This document shows positions 16,229 through 25,722 of a stretch of DNA of 64,000 nt, in pieces (positions within the stretch are counted from its first letter, which is position 1; each line of letters starts with the position of its first letter). The notes under the pieces were generated by a model, which worked only from the letters and a program-made list of their open reading frames with translations, searched no databases and was not told the DNA's origin. The stretch is from Arthrobacter sp. AQ5-05 (GTDB lineage: Bacteria; Actinomycetota; Actinomycetes; Actinomycetales; Micrococcaceae): contig NZ_QMKQ01000021.1 of the NCBI RefSeq assembly GCF_003287975.1, forward strand, positions 1 to 64,000, in the 5' to 3' direction. A program made the translations under genes and the position numbers.

Positions 16229-18439
16229 ATGCGGATCCAAAGCTGTCTCGATGCCGTGAAGAAGGCCGACCGGTTGGTCGATGCGCTGCGGCTGGCCGAT
16301 GAACTGGCCGTGGAAGCCGGCAGGGACGGCGGGGTGCGCAACCTGCGACTGCTGCGCAGCACCATTTCCGGGCCCGACCAGGTCGCGGCGATCGCCGCCA
16401 TCCATGCCCTCGCCCAGGTCAACGACGAGGAAGCCGACAGGCTCCTGGCCGAATTGCTCTCCAGCGACCAAGGGTTCATCCGCGAGCATGCCGCCTGGGC
16501 CCACGGTTCCCGGACGCCGCGCAGCAAATCCGTGGGGCGGCTCATCGGACTGGTGCACACGGGGGGATTCGCGGGGATGCTCGCGCAGCGAACCCTTGAA
16601 GACTGGGCGGCCACCGTGCCCGAAACGATCACCGTGGGACTCGAGGGCGCGCTGCTGGGCGTCGTGGACGAGGCGGGACGTTATCGGCTGGTCGAAACCC
16701 TGGGCCTGGTGGAGCACGAGACGGCCATCCACTTGCTTGAGCGCATCGCGCGGAACACCGGCGAGGCGGAAGACGTCCGGGTGGCCGCGGTCGTGGCGCT
16801 GGGCCAGCATGCGTGCTCCGAGGACACCACGATGTACCTCGAAGCGCTCGCGCGGGAAAACGGCCTGCTGGCCCAGGCTGCCCGGCTCACCCTGGCGGAT
16901 CTCGCCGAAACCCCCGCCCCACGGCCCGATCCCGGTATTCCCGGGCAGGGGCTCACGATCGCCCAGCTGTTCCTGCATGCGGACATCGACGCGCACCTGA
17001 GCCACGCCGGCAGCGGGGACACCGGCGGGATCGCCACCTTGCTGGTGCGCCTGGGCGATGCGCTGGTCCACGGCCACGGGAACCATCCGGCCTCCGCCAC
17101 CCCGGGACCCGAGGCGGATGGCCGTTACACGGTCAGCCGTGTGGTGACCCTTTCCCGCGGGGGGCTGGTCGAAGCGGCACGGAGCCTGGACACCCTGCGG
17201 GAGACCGCCACCGGCCACGTCTACGGCCGTGTTCCCCTGCTGCAGGACCCCATGCCCTCCGCAACGGCGTGGCCGTTGCGGGTGGCGGCACGCCGCGGCA
17301 TCCACCGCATCCTCACGTCCCTGGGACGGGTCGATGCGCTGCACCTGCGCATGGCCGACGTGGGAAGCCTGGCCGCGTTCGACGTCGCCCGCAAACTCGA
17401 GATCCCCGTCGTGTTCACCGTGGCACCGGACCCGCACGCGGTGATCAACTCCATGGATCTTTCCGGGCAATTGACCCGGGAGAATTTCGGGAGCATCGAC
17501 GAGGTGGAGCATTTCTGGTTCCGTGCGCGCCTGGTCCAGCGCATGGCCGCCACGGCGGCACACACCGTGTTCTTCCCGCGCCCGGAACTCGCACGGGACA
17601 TGAAGGAACTGGTGGGCCTGGACATGGCCCTGGAGCCCGAGCGCCACACAGTGGTCCCCGAGGGCATCGACCTGAAGGTCATCGACCGGGCGGTGGCCGA
17701 AGCCCAGGAGCTTGCCGCCGGAGGCGAAGCCAGTGAACCGCTGGTGCAGCTGCGCGGGCTGTTGGCCCGGCTTCCCGCCGAACGCCGCGGGAAGCCGCTG
17801 CTCATCAGTGTGGGCAGGTTCCACCGGGTCAAGGGCATGGCCACCATCGTGGAGGCCTGGGCCGGCTCGGACCTGCAGCAGCGGGCCAACCTGCTGCTGG
17901 TCGGCGGGAACCTGAACCATCCCTCGCCCGACGAACGCGAACAGCTCGAACGGATCGACGCGCTGGTCGATCCCGGGTCCCGGGAACCGGCCGGACTGAT
18001 CCTGCCCGGGCACCGGCCCAACGACACCGTGGCCCGTTGGGTCGCCGCGGCACGCACCGGTATTCCGGGACTTGCCGCCGAAGCCGGGGTCTACGTCTGT
18101 GGCAGCCTCAAGGAGGAATTCGGGATTGCCCTGCTCGAGGCCATGGCCTCGGGCCTGCTGGTGGTGGCCCCGGATTCCGGGGGGCCGGCGACCTACCTCG
18201 AGCAAGGACACACCGGGTTCCTCACCGCCACCTGGAACACCGCCCGGCTGCGCGCTGCCATCCTGGAGGCGCTGGATTCCGCCGCGGCCGAGACCAGCCA
18301 GGAACGTGCCACCTACTCGCGCTCCGTTGTTGAGGCCGATTTCACCGTCCAAGCCATGGCGCGCGCCCTGGCCAAGGTATATTCCGATGTGCACCACGCA
18401 GACGTGGAACTTCAACGAGAGCTGGTTTTCGTCCCATGA
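16229..18439 (+). CDS. HEAT-repeat plus GT-B glycosyltransferase
   Basis: A 736-residue protein. Residues 1 to about 230 form helical repeats of the HEAT/PBS-lyase kind (recurrent blocks such as VRVAAVVALGQHA). From about 250 it is a GT-B glycosyltransferase with SGDTGGIATLLVRLGDAL at its start and the nucleotide-sugar E-x7-E element in KEEFGIALLEAMASG near residue 630. An ATG at 16229 behind GGACGAGG is chosen; a TTG 57 bases upstream is possible. The stop overlaps the next gene's ATG (ATGA), so the two transferases are coupled. The sugar acceptor is unknown; glycolipid or wall glycan synthesis is a guess. Confidence 0.8.
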   Translation: MRIQSCLDAVKKADRLVDALRLADELAVEAGRDGGVRNLRLLRSTISGPDQVAAIAAIHALAQVNDEEADRLLAELLSSDQGFIREHAAWAHGSRTPRSKSVGRLIGLVHTGGFAGMLAQRTLEDWAATVPETITVGLEGALLGVVDEAGRYRLVETLGLVEHETAIHLLERIARNTGEAEDVRVAAVVALGQHACSEDTTMYLEALARENGLLAQAARLTLADLAETPAPRPDPGIPGQGLTIAQLFLHADIDAHLSHAGSGDTGGIATLLVRLGDALVHGHGNHPASATPGPEADGRYTVSRVVTLSRGGLVEAARSLDTLRETATGHVYGRVPLLQDPMPSATAWPLRVAARRGIHRILTSLGRVDALHLRMADVGSLAAFDVARKLEIPVVFTVAPDPHAVINSMDLSGQLTRENFGSIDEVEHFWFRARLVQRMAATAAHTVFFPRPELARDMKELVGLDMALEPERHTVVPEGIDLKVIDRAVAEAQELAAGGEASEPLVQLRGLLARLPAERRGKPLLISVGRFHRVKGMATIVEAWAGSDLQQRANLLLVGGNLNHPSPDEREQLERIDALVDPGSREPAGLILPGHRPNDTVARWVAAARTGIPGLAAEAGVYVCGSLKEEFGIALLEAMASGLLVVAPDSGGPATYLEQGHTGFLTATWNTARLRAAILEALDSAAAETSQERATYSRSVVEADFTVQAMARALAKVYSDVHHADVELQRELVFVP

Positions 18440-19755
18440 CACTGCTGATCATCAGTCCCGACTATGCTTCCCACCTTTACCCGCTGGCCGCGTTGGGCGC
18501 CAACTGGCTTGAGGCCGGAGAGCGGGTGGTGGTCGCCTCCGGTGGGGCAACCGCGTCAATCGTGGAGTCCTTCGGCTTCGAGCATGTCCACCTGCAGCTG
18601 AGTCGGGGTTCGAACCCCGGGGTGATCCGGGCGGAGGAACAGCCCGAGGGCGAGGATGACGCCCTGCGCGGGTTTTTTGCCGCCACCCGCCTGGGCATGG
18701 TCCAGACCCTGGCATTCCAGGCCGAGGCCCGCATGAATGACCTCATGTGGGAACCGGTGAAGACCGCAAGGGCCGTGCAGCGGATCATCGAGGATGTTGC
18801 ACCGGAGACGATCATCGTGGACCATTTGGCCTTCAGCGCCCGCTTGGGGATGGTTGCCGCCGGGATCGAGCACATCGATGTGGTCTTGGGCCACCCCACG
18901 GCCCTCCCGCTTCCGGCGGCGGCGGAGGTCTACGGCCTGCCGCCGGCCTGGCCGGCGGCATTCTCCCCGGAGGACCAGGAAATCGAGGAGCTGCGGAACC
19001 TTTGCACCCGGGTGTCCGAATCCTTTACCTCCGAATGGAATTCGGCCCTGGCGCAGTTGGCACCCGAACTGCTTCCCTCCCCCGACGCCTTTGCCGAACA
19101 TGGCGACGTGCTGGTCTTCAACTACCCCGGTGAACTCGTGGGCGAAGAACGTGCCGGGCATCTTCCCCCGCACATCTTCATTGGGTCATCGGTTCGCACC
19201 GAAGCGGCGGAGGCCCACATCGAGGAGTGGATCTCCGAGAGCGATGAACCTTTTGTCTATGTCAGCTTCGGCAGCTTTCTCTCGGTGCGCGGGGATGTGC
19301 TGAACAAGGTCGTCACCGCCTTGAAGGAATCCAATATCCGCGCCGCAGTGGCGTATGGTTCCGCCGGTGCCGAGTCCTTGGGCGAAGTCCCGGATAACTG
19401 GCTCGTCGGTGAATTCCTGCCCCAGGTCACGTTGCTGGGTTCCGCCGCGGCCGCCGTGACCCACGGCGGAAACAACTCGGTCACCGAGTCCCTGACCTTT
19501 GGGGTGCCTACCGTCGTTCTGCCGTTTTCCACGGACCAGTTCGCCGGCGCCGCGGCCCTGGAGGACATCGGTTTTGGTGCCGTACTGGCACCCAACACCG
19601 CGACGGTTCAAGAGCTCCGGCGCGCCCTGGGCGCCATGCTATCGCTTCCACAGGACACCCGCGACGCGATGCACTCGCTGGGCCGATCCCTGCGGGAGGG
19701 CGCTGGACGCAGCCAACTGCGTGCTGCCCTGGCCAAGGCAACTGCCGGGAAGTAG
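18436..19755 (+). CDS. UGT-like family 1 glycosyltransferase
   Basis: A 439-residue GT-B enzyme of the UDP-glucuronosyl/macrolide transferase type. It opens TLLIISPDYASHLYPLAALG, and the donor-site segment runs from VYVSFGSFLSVRG (about 273) through GEFLPQVTLLGSAAAAVTHGGNNSVTE (about 318-345), with the characteristic THGG-N-S-E signature. It overlaps the upstream transferase by four bases. Such enzymes glucosylate lipids, carotenoids or natural products; none can be named here. A hairpin follows the gene. Confidence 0.83.
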   Translation: MTLLIISPDYASHLYPLAALGANWLEAGERVVVASGGATASIVESFGFEHVHLQLSRGSNPGVIRAEEQPEGEDDALRGFFAATRLGMVQTLAFQAEARMNDLMWEPVKTARAVQRIIEDVAPETIIVDHLAFSARLGMVAAGIEHIDVVLGHPTALPLPAAAEVYGLPPAWPAAFSPEDQEIEELRNLCTRVSESFTSEWNSALAQLAPELLPSPDAFAEHGDVLVFNYPGELVGEERAGHLPPHIFIGSSVRTEAAEAHIEEWISESDEPFVYVSFGSFLSVRGDVLNKVVTALKESNIRAAVAYGSAGAESLGEVPDNWLVGEFLPQVTLLGSAAAAVTHGGNNSVTESLTFGVPTVVLPFSTDQFAGAAALEDIGFGAVLAPNTATVQELRRALGAMLSLPQDTRDAMHSLGRSLREGAGRSQLRAALAKATAGK

Positions 19756-19766
19756 ACGGTGCCTGG

Positions 19767-19800
19767 CGCACCCTGCGCCGGCGGCACCCCGCAGGGTGCG
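19767..19800. terminator. Bidirectional terminator hairpin
   Basis: CGCACCCTGCG (19767-19777) pairs with CGCAGGGTGCG (19790-19800) between the convergent glycosyltransferase and DHA2 exporter genes. Confidence 0.6.
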
Positions 19801-19878
19801 GGCTGTCGCCGGCCCATGATCCACTTGCCCGCGGGACTCCGAGCCTGATGGGCATTGATTTGCGCCCGGCGCGCCAAG

Positions 19879-21609
19879 CTACTGGCCCGAGGTGTTCCCG
19901 TCCGTTGCCCGGTGCGCCGTCCGGGCGGTTTCCATGGGCCAGACGCCCTTGGCATGCCGCGGCTTCCTTTCCCCGCCCGCGTCGGCAGCCTGTGGCTCTT
20001 CAGGGGGCGGAAGTGCGGGCTTCAACCTGAGGCTGGTCAACAAGCCGAGCGCCAGGACTCCGGCCGCAATCCATGCAGCCACGGACACTCCCTGGGTCAA
20101 TGCATTCCGTGCCGCGTCGGCGATGGCTGCGGTTTGCGGATTTCCGGCCAATGCCGAGATCGTGCCGCCCGAACTGTGGGTCACCGAATCCACGACACCC
20201 CGGAGCTGCGGGAACTGGGCCACCAACCCCGAAACCTGGGACTCGGTGGAATTCTTCAAGGTGGTGAACAGCGCGGTGCCCAGGATCGCGATTCCCAGGG
20301 CGGAACCCACTTGCCGCGCCGTTGACTGGGTGGAGGCTGCCTGTCCCGACTGCTGCACCGGGACATCGGCCAGTACCACTTGGGTCAGCTGGGCGGTGGC
20401 GAACCCCACCCCGATTCCATAGACAAAGAGGATGGCCGAGGTCATCCAGGTGGAGGAATCGGGGCGGATCAACAGGGCCAGGGTTGCCACTGAAACAATC
20501 TCCAGTCCAACACCCAGCTGCACCATGCGCACTGCAGGCAGCGACTTGGACAGCGCGGATATCGAACCGGAGGCCACAAAGGATCCCGCGGCCAACGGCA
20601 CCAACGCCACCCCGGCCTGAAGCGCGCTAAGTCCCAAGACGTTTTGAAACCACAACGGGAGGGAAAGGATCAACCCGAACTCGCCCAGGCTCACGGTCAA
20701 GGCGGTGAGGTTTCCTCGCGAGAAGGATGAGATGTTGAACAGGGAAAGGTCGAGCAAGACACTTCGATTCGCCCGCGACCGCGAACGTTCCAAGAGAATG
20801 AATCCGACCAGCGCCAGCACCGACAACACCAAGGACACCGGTACCGGGGATAGTCCAAACAAAGGGAATGGCGCATCGGTGTTGGCACTCCACCACCCAT
20901 AGTGGCGCCCCTCGATCAGGCCAAAGGCCAAGGATCCAAAGCCGACCACGGAAAGCAGGGCGCCGAGGTAATCATCGAGTTTCACGGTGGCGTTTTCCCT
21001 GGAGTCGGCCACGAAGTACAGGACACCGCCTGCCGCGATCAACCCCAGCGGGACATTGATCAAGAACGCCCAGTTCCAGGAGAAGGAGGATGTGAGCCAT
21101 CCGCCAACGATCGGGCCCACGGCGGCCATGCCGCCGATGGTCGAGCCCCACACTGCGAAGGCGATGGTGCGTTCTTTGCCGCGGAAGGTGGCATTGAGCA
21201 ACGAGAGGGTGGCCGGAAGGATCATCGAGCCTCCGATCCCCTGCACCGCGCGTGCGGAGATCAACCAGCCGCCGGAGGGGGCCAAGGCACACAGGGCCGA
21301 GCTGGCCAAGAAAATCAGCAGTCCCAGCGCCAGGATCCGGCGCCGGCCGACCCGATCCGCCACCCTGCCCCAGACCAGCAGCAATGCGGCGAACACCAGG
21401 GTGTAGATTTCCTGGATCCATTGCACCTGGGTCGTGCTCAGACCCAAGTCGTTGATGATCGCCGGGACCGCCACCGCCACGATGGTGCTGTCCATGATGA
21501 TCAGTGCCACCGAGAGGCTGATGGCGCCCAATCCAAACCAGCGCAGCCTAAGGTATCGCTCGTTGTCTGCTTCCACGTGTGCCAGACTACTCCTACATAG
21601 TTCCACCAT
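19879..21609 (-). CDS. DHA2-type (EmrB/QacA) 14-helix MFS exporter
   Basis: About 576 residues with fourteen membrane helices. SVALIIMDSTIVAVAVPAI forms helix 1 and contains the D-x-T-I-V-x-V-A-x-P motif C1 of QacA-type pumps; VQWIQEIYTLVFAALLLVWG and GRVADRVGRRR follow, and helix 5 carries the antiporter-type GPIVGGWLTSSFSW. The start is unsure: ATG at 21609 or GTG at 21576 (VEADNERY) both fit, and the long frame further upstream looks non-coding. The C-terminus is a polar tail of roughly 50 residues. It probably exports toxic organic compounds. No linked TetR or MarR regulator is visible. Confidence 0.85.
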   Translation of the reverse strand: MVELCRSSLAHVEADNERYLRLRWFGLGAISLSVALIIMDSTIVAVAVPAIINDLGLSTTQVQWIQEIYTLVFAALLLVWGRVADRVGRRRILALGLLIFLASSALCALAPSGGWLISARAVQGIGGSMILPATLSLLNATFRGKERTIAFAVWGSTIGGMAAVGPIVGGWLTSSFSWNWAFLINVPLGLIAAGGVLYFVADSRENATVKLDDYLGALLSVVGFGSLAFGLIEGRHYGWWSANTDAPFPLFGLSPVPVSLVLSVLALVGFILLERSRSRANRSVLLDLSLFNISSFSRGNLTALTVSLGEFGLILSLPLWFQNVLGLSALQAGVALVPLAAGSFVASGSISALSKSLPAVRMVQLGVGLEIVSVATLALLIRPDSSTWMTSAILFVYGIGVGFATAQLTQVVLADVPVQQSGQAASTQSTARQVGSALGIAILGTALFTTLKNSTESQVSGLVAQFPQLRGVVDSVTHSSGGTISALAGNPQTAAIADAARNALTQGVSVAAWIAAGVLALGLLTSLRLKPALPPPEEPQAADAGGERKPRHAKGVWPMETARTAHRATDGNTSGQ

Positions 21610-21869
21610 GGAAGGATCTCTGGAAGGATTCTTTTGGCTCCGACAAGCCTCGGGGTCGACCACACCGGCCGTGCGGACACTTACCCGGGTTGCGGCCGAA
21701 AACCGAGCCGTCAACCCGGGAATGATGGCACCGCCCAGCGGTGCGCCAGATAACCTGCCGGCTCCGGGCCGGGGGCGCGCAAGCCCGAAAGAAGTCCACC
21801 ATGGAGCCCGAACCCTGAACGAAAGATGACCACCGTGGAACCGAACGCACACAACGAAGCAGGGCGGCG

Positions 21870-22811
21870 ATGAACCGCAGCGAAGTGGTCCTCTTCTGGG
21901 CAGTACGCCTCGTCTCGGCCCTCGGGGCGGTCGCCGTGGTCTGGGCGGGAATCTCCACCGGTGACATGCTCGTGCACGGACACCCGGCGTACGCGATCCT
22001 GCTCGGGCTGCTCTTCATCGTGTGCACGGCGGTCGCCATCCGTTCCTGGCGCCGGCACACGCCCGGGCACCGCAGATTCAAGGTGCTGCGCACCATCGGC
22101 CTGTTGGCCTCCTGTGGGGTCCTGTCCCTGGGCTGCTGGCTCGTGCCGTACAGCGCCGCACCCGCGGCCCTCTCGGCAATGGTCTCCGACGGCACGCTCA
22201 CCGTCACGGAGTCCCCAACGCAAATCTTGATGACACCCACCGGCACGCCCAGCGACGTCGGGGTATTTTTCCAGCCCGGAGCCTTGGTCGACGCCCGGGC
22301 CTATGCCGCGGTCTTGCGGCCGCTGGCCGAGAGCGGCCACACCGTCGTCATCCCGAAACAGCCCTTTGGCATTGCTTTCCTGTCCACGGGGGCCTTCAAC
22401 GCCGCACGCACCGAGCACCGCCCGGTCGCCCGGTGGGTCCTCGGCGGGCATTCACTCGGCGGGGTGGTGGCCGCTATCGATGCGCAGTCCCTCGCCAACG
22501 ATCCGGGAAGACCCGTGGCCGGGGTGCTGTTCTTTGCCTCATATCCAGCCTCGGACATGCGCACCCTGCCGGTGCCCGTGCTTTCGATCTCGGCATCCAA
22601 CGACGCCTTGACCACCCCGGAAAAGCTCAAGGCCTCGCGTTCCCTGCTTCCGAAAGACACCACCTACACGGAAATAAACGGCGGTGTGCATGCAAACTTT
22701 GGTGACTACGGGACGCAATCCGGGGACGGCGAGCCAACGATTTCCCGCGACGAAGCCCGCACCGAAATATCGGCTGCGGGCCTCGCCTTTGTGCAATCGC
22801 TGGGCAGGTAG
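21870..22811 (+). CDS. Membrane-anchored alpha/beta-hydrolase
   Basis: A 313-residue protein. Three hydrophobic segments lie in the first 100 residues (around 8-26, 36-56 and 72-90). An extracytoplasmic alpha/beta-hydrolase domain follows, with the nucleophile elbow GGHSLGG near residue 191 (Ser) and a late His in GGVHANFGDYG. It resembles actinobacterial hydrolases of the alpha/beta-hydrolase family 5 kind with no known substrate. It is divergent from the exporter and converges with the flavin reductase, whose stop lies 17 bp away. Confidence 0.75.
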   Translation: MNRSEVVLFWAVRLVSALGAVAVVWAGISTGDMLVHGHPAYAILLGLLFIVCTAVAIRSWRRHTPGHRRFKVLRTIGLLASCGVLSLGCWLVPYSAAPAALSAMVSDGTLTVTESPTQILMTPTGTPSDVGVFFQPGALVDARAYAAVLRPLAESGHTVVIPKQPFGIAFLSTGAFNAARTEHRPVARWVLGGHSLGGVVAAIDAQSLANDPGRPVAGVLFFASYPASDMRTLPVPVLSISASNDALTTPEKLKASRSLLPKDTTYTEINGGVHANFGDYGTQSGDGEPTISRDEARTEISAAGLAFVQSLGR

Positions 22812-22828
22812 ACCCGCCGCAGTCCTGT

Positions 22829-23902
22829 CTAGTTCTGGATGAACGGGTAGTCGGTGTAGCCGGCGGACCCCTCGGTGTAGAAGGTGGAGGCATCGGGCTC
22901 GTTCAGCGGAAGGCCTTCCTGCCAGCGACGCACCAGATCCGGGTTGGCGATCGCCGGGCGGCCGACCACCACGGCGTCTCCCCAGCCGTTTGCGGCCACC
23001 GCAGCGGCGTCGTCGTAGGTGGTGACGGTCTGGAAGCCGGTGTTCAGCAGGACCGGTCCACCGAAACGGGCGCGCAGGTCCTGGACGAGGGCGCCGGCTG
23101 GATCGGCGTGCAGGATGCTCAGCGCGGCCAGGCCCAAGGGGGCGATCCCGTCGATGAGAGCGGCATAGGTGGCCGCGACATCCGCCGGATCGGTTTCCAC
23201 CGCGCCCTGGACGTTGTGCTCGGGGGAAATGCGCAGCCCCGTTTTGCCTGCACCGATGGCGTCGGCCACGGCCATGGCGACCTCAATCACCATGCGCGCC
23301 CGGTTTTCCGGGGACCCGCCATAGGCGTCGGTGCGGGTATTGGCGCTCGGGGCCAGGAACTCGTGCAGCAGATAGCCGTTGGCCCCGTGCAGTTCCACGC
23401 CGTCGAACCCCGCGGCGATCGCATTGCGGGATCCATTCACGAACTCCTCGACGATGCCCGGAAGCTCGTCGGTCCCCAGAGCGTGCGGGACAGGGTAGGC
23501 ATGCTTTCCCATGTAGGTCCGGGTGACCCCGTCCACGGCGATGGCACTCGGGGCCACGACGTGGCCCTGCCCGGTGGTATCGGGGTGGGTGACCCGGCCT
23601 GCGTGCATGACCTGGGCGACGATCAACCCGCCCTCGGCGTGAACGGCGTCGGTGACGCGCTTCCATCCGGCGATCTGCTCCTGCGTGACAAGCCCGGGCT
23701 GGCGGACGAAGCCCTGGCCGGTGGCGCTGGGGTACACGCCCTCGGAGACGATCAACCCCATCGAGGCGCGCTGGCGGTAGTACTCGACGACATCGTCGTT
23801 CGGCACGCCGTCCGTGCGGGAGCGCGAGCGGGTCAGCGGCGCCATGACCAGGCGGTTGGGCAGTTCGAGGTCACCGAGGGTGAGCGGGGAAAAAAGGTCC
23901 AT
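22829..23902 (-). CDS. Old Yellow Enzyme family alkene reductase
   Basis: A 357-residue FMN enzyme that reduces activated C=C bonds (enones, nitroesters) with NAD(P)H. The TIM-barrel start [27 protein letters not shown] and the substrate/FMN motif [31 protein letters not shown] are typical of the classical NemA/OYE class. The start at 23902 fits the usual N-terminus; an in-frame extension upstream does not. It stands alone next to exporters, suggesting detoxification, but a catabolic role cannot be excluded. Confidence 0.9.
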   Translation of the reverse strand: [357 protein letters not shown]

Positions 23903-24072
23903 GGGGCAGTACTCCAAAGGTCGGGGGTGGTTGTCTGGTGCAACCGGCCCCACCGCATGGCTATTCCTTCCGGGCCTCAGTGGTGAGGCGGAACACCGAC
24001 ACTCCGGAATGCATCAGGGCAGGAATGACGACGCCCGGCACCCGCTCGGCAATCAGTGCCCAAGGGTGGCCA

Positions 24073-25470
24073 CTACTGCTCCGGTGCGCTCTCCGGCGCC
24101 GTGGCGTAGGCTACCGACAGCCGCCGGTACGAACGCGTGGCCAGCGCGGCAAACCCCAGCACGATCGAGGCGATCCCCGACACCAGGAACACCAGCGCGA
24201 TCCCGCGGGCGTCCCCATCCCCCAGCAACCAACCCCAACCTTCCTTCCCGGCTTGGGAGTTCATGTACGGGATGATCCAGAACTCGGCCAGCGGCGCGAT
24301 CAGGAAGGCGGTGATCGGTGCGGCAGCGGCCTCAAAGGTCATGGCAAAGCCGAACACCCGGCCTTGGACCTTGTACGGGACGACCTTCTGGATCACCGTC
24401 TGCTCCGCTGCCTCCACCGCCGGAATCAGCATCATGTAGATCCAGATGCCCACCGCATACAGCCACCACCACTCGCGGATCGTGAAAGTCGCACCCAGGA
24501 ATCCCGTGCACGCCACCAGGACGAGCATGGTGCGGATCGGGTTCTTGCCCAGGCCGAACTTGGCCACCAGCCCGCCCCCGACCAGGAACCCGGTGGCGGT
24601 CACCCCGAGCACCACGCCCCAGATCTGAACCGGGAAGATCGTCAGGCCATAGGGGTCCATGAGCGCCATGAACACCCCGCCGGTGAGGTTGTTGAAGGTG
24701 GTGAACAGGATCAGGGCAAACAGGCCCTGGGTCGCCCGGACCGCGGAGATCCCGGCACGCAGCTCGGCAAAGCTCTCGCGTTCGGCTGCCCGCACGATCT
24801 TCGGTTCCGGGATCCGCAGGACCATCAGGTGCACCAGCACCACCACGCAGGCCACCAGCGCAATGACGATCGTCCCGCCCATGCCCAGGAACCCGACGGC
24901 CAGTCCACTGAAGACGCTGGTGATCATGAAGGCGAGCCCCTGCACGGTGCCCACCAGGCCGTTGGCATTGGCCCGGCGCTCCGCCGGCACCAGCAGGGTC
25001 ACGGTGGTGGACAGGGCAATGTTGCGCAGCTGTTCGACCACCGCACCGATGAGCACCACTAGGGCAAAGAGCCAGAACCAGATCCCGGACAAGCTCAGCA
25101 TCTCGGACTCGGGAACCAGCAGGAACATGGTTCCCGCCACCGCAAAGCAGGCCACCGTGAACAGCGTGGAGCCCACCATCACCGCGTGCTTGCGGTAGCG
25201 GTCCACCAGCACCCCGAAGAAGAGGCCGAAAAATGCGACCAGCAGCATGTAGGTCCCGCCGATGAGCCCGGTGGCCAGCACCGAGCGGGTCTCCAGATAC
25301 ACCCAGAAGGTCAGGGCGAACCAGAGGAAGCTGGTGATGACATTGGCCAGGGCCGTATTGACCAGCACATGCATGAACGTGCGGCGCCCCGATTTCGGAG
25401 GCGCCGCCGCACCGGTGGATTCCGCTTCGGCGGTGCCGGTGTTGGCAGGTGACGGGTCGTCCCGTGGCAT
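24073..25470 (-). CDS. MFS exporter of the DHA3 (MFS_3) type
   Basis: A 465-residue major facilitator with a 30-residue polar N-terminus and twelve predicted helices. LFFGVLVDRYRKH is the loop 2-3 motif (about 88-100). A central block VTLLVPAERRANANGLVGTV matches the macrolide/siderophore-exporter branch. C-terminal polar tail. It is transcribed alone; the gene next to it at 25723 is on the same strand but 250 bp away. The substrate is unknown. Confidence 0.83.
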   Translation of the reverse strand: MPRDDPSPANTGTAEAESTGAAAPPKSGRRTFMHVLVNTALANVITSFLWFALTFWVYLETRSVLATGLIGGTYMLLVAFFGLFFGVLVDRYRKHAVMVGSTLFTVACFAVAGTMFLLVPESEMLSLSGIWFWLFALVVLIGAVVEQLRNIALSTTVTLLVPAERRANANGLVGTVQGLAFMITSVFSGLAVGFLGMGGTIVIALVACVVVLVHLMVLRIPEPKIVRAAERESFAELRAGISAVRATQGLFALILFTTFNNLTGGVFMALMDPYGLTIFPVQIWGVVLGVTATGFLVGGGLVAKFGLGKNPIRTMLVLVACTGFLGATFTIREWWWLYAVGIWIYMMLIPAVEAAEQTVIQKVVPYKVQGRVFGFAMTFEAAAAPITAFLIAPLAEFWIIPYMNSQAGKEGWGWLLGDGDARGIALVFLVSGIASIVLGFAALATRSYRRLSVAYATAPESAPEQ

Positions 25471-25722
25471 GGACCAAGTTTATGGCCGGCCGCGCCGCCC
25501 CGAAAGGGCCGCGGCCGAGAAATGGCGCCGTGGCGCGGAAGCCAGGGCTTCGGCAGCACTGCCAACGGGTGCGCACATGTGCAAGCCCGTGTAAGAAACT
25601 TCAGTGCTCCACTAGTCCCATTGACGGCGACAATCGAAATCTACTTCCGGTTCCGCAAGACACTACTGGATATGTCCTCCGAAAGCGTTCCCCAAGCTAT
25701 CGGGCCGGAAACCGCAGCACAA

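Noticed and set aside
15818-18442. Minus-strand open frame of about 870 codons opposite the HEAT-glycosyltransferase
   Set aside because: Glycine/histidine-rich composition and no motifs; the plus strand encodes the recognised transferase.
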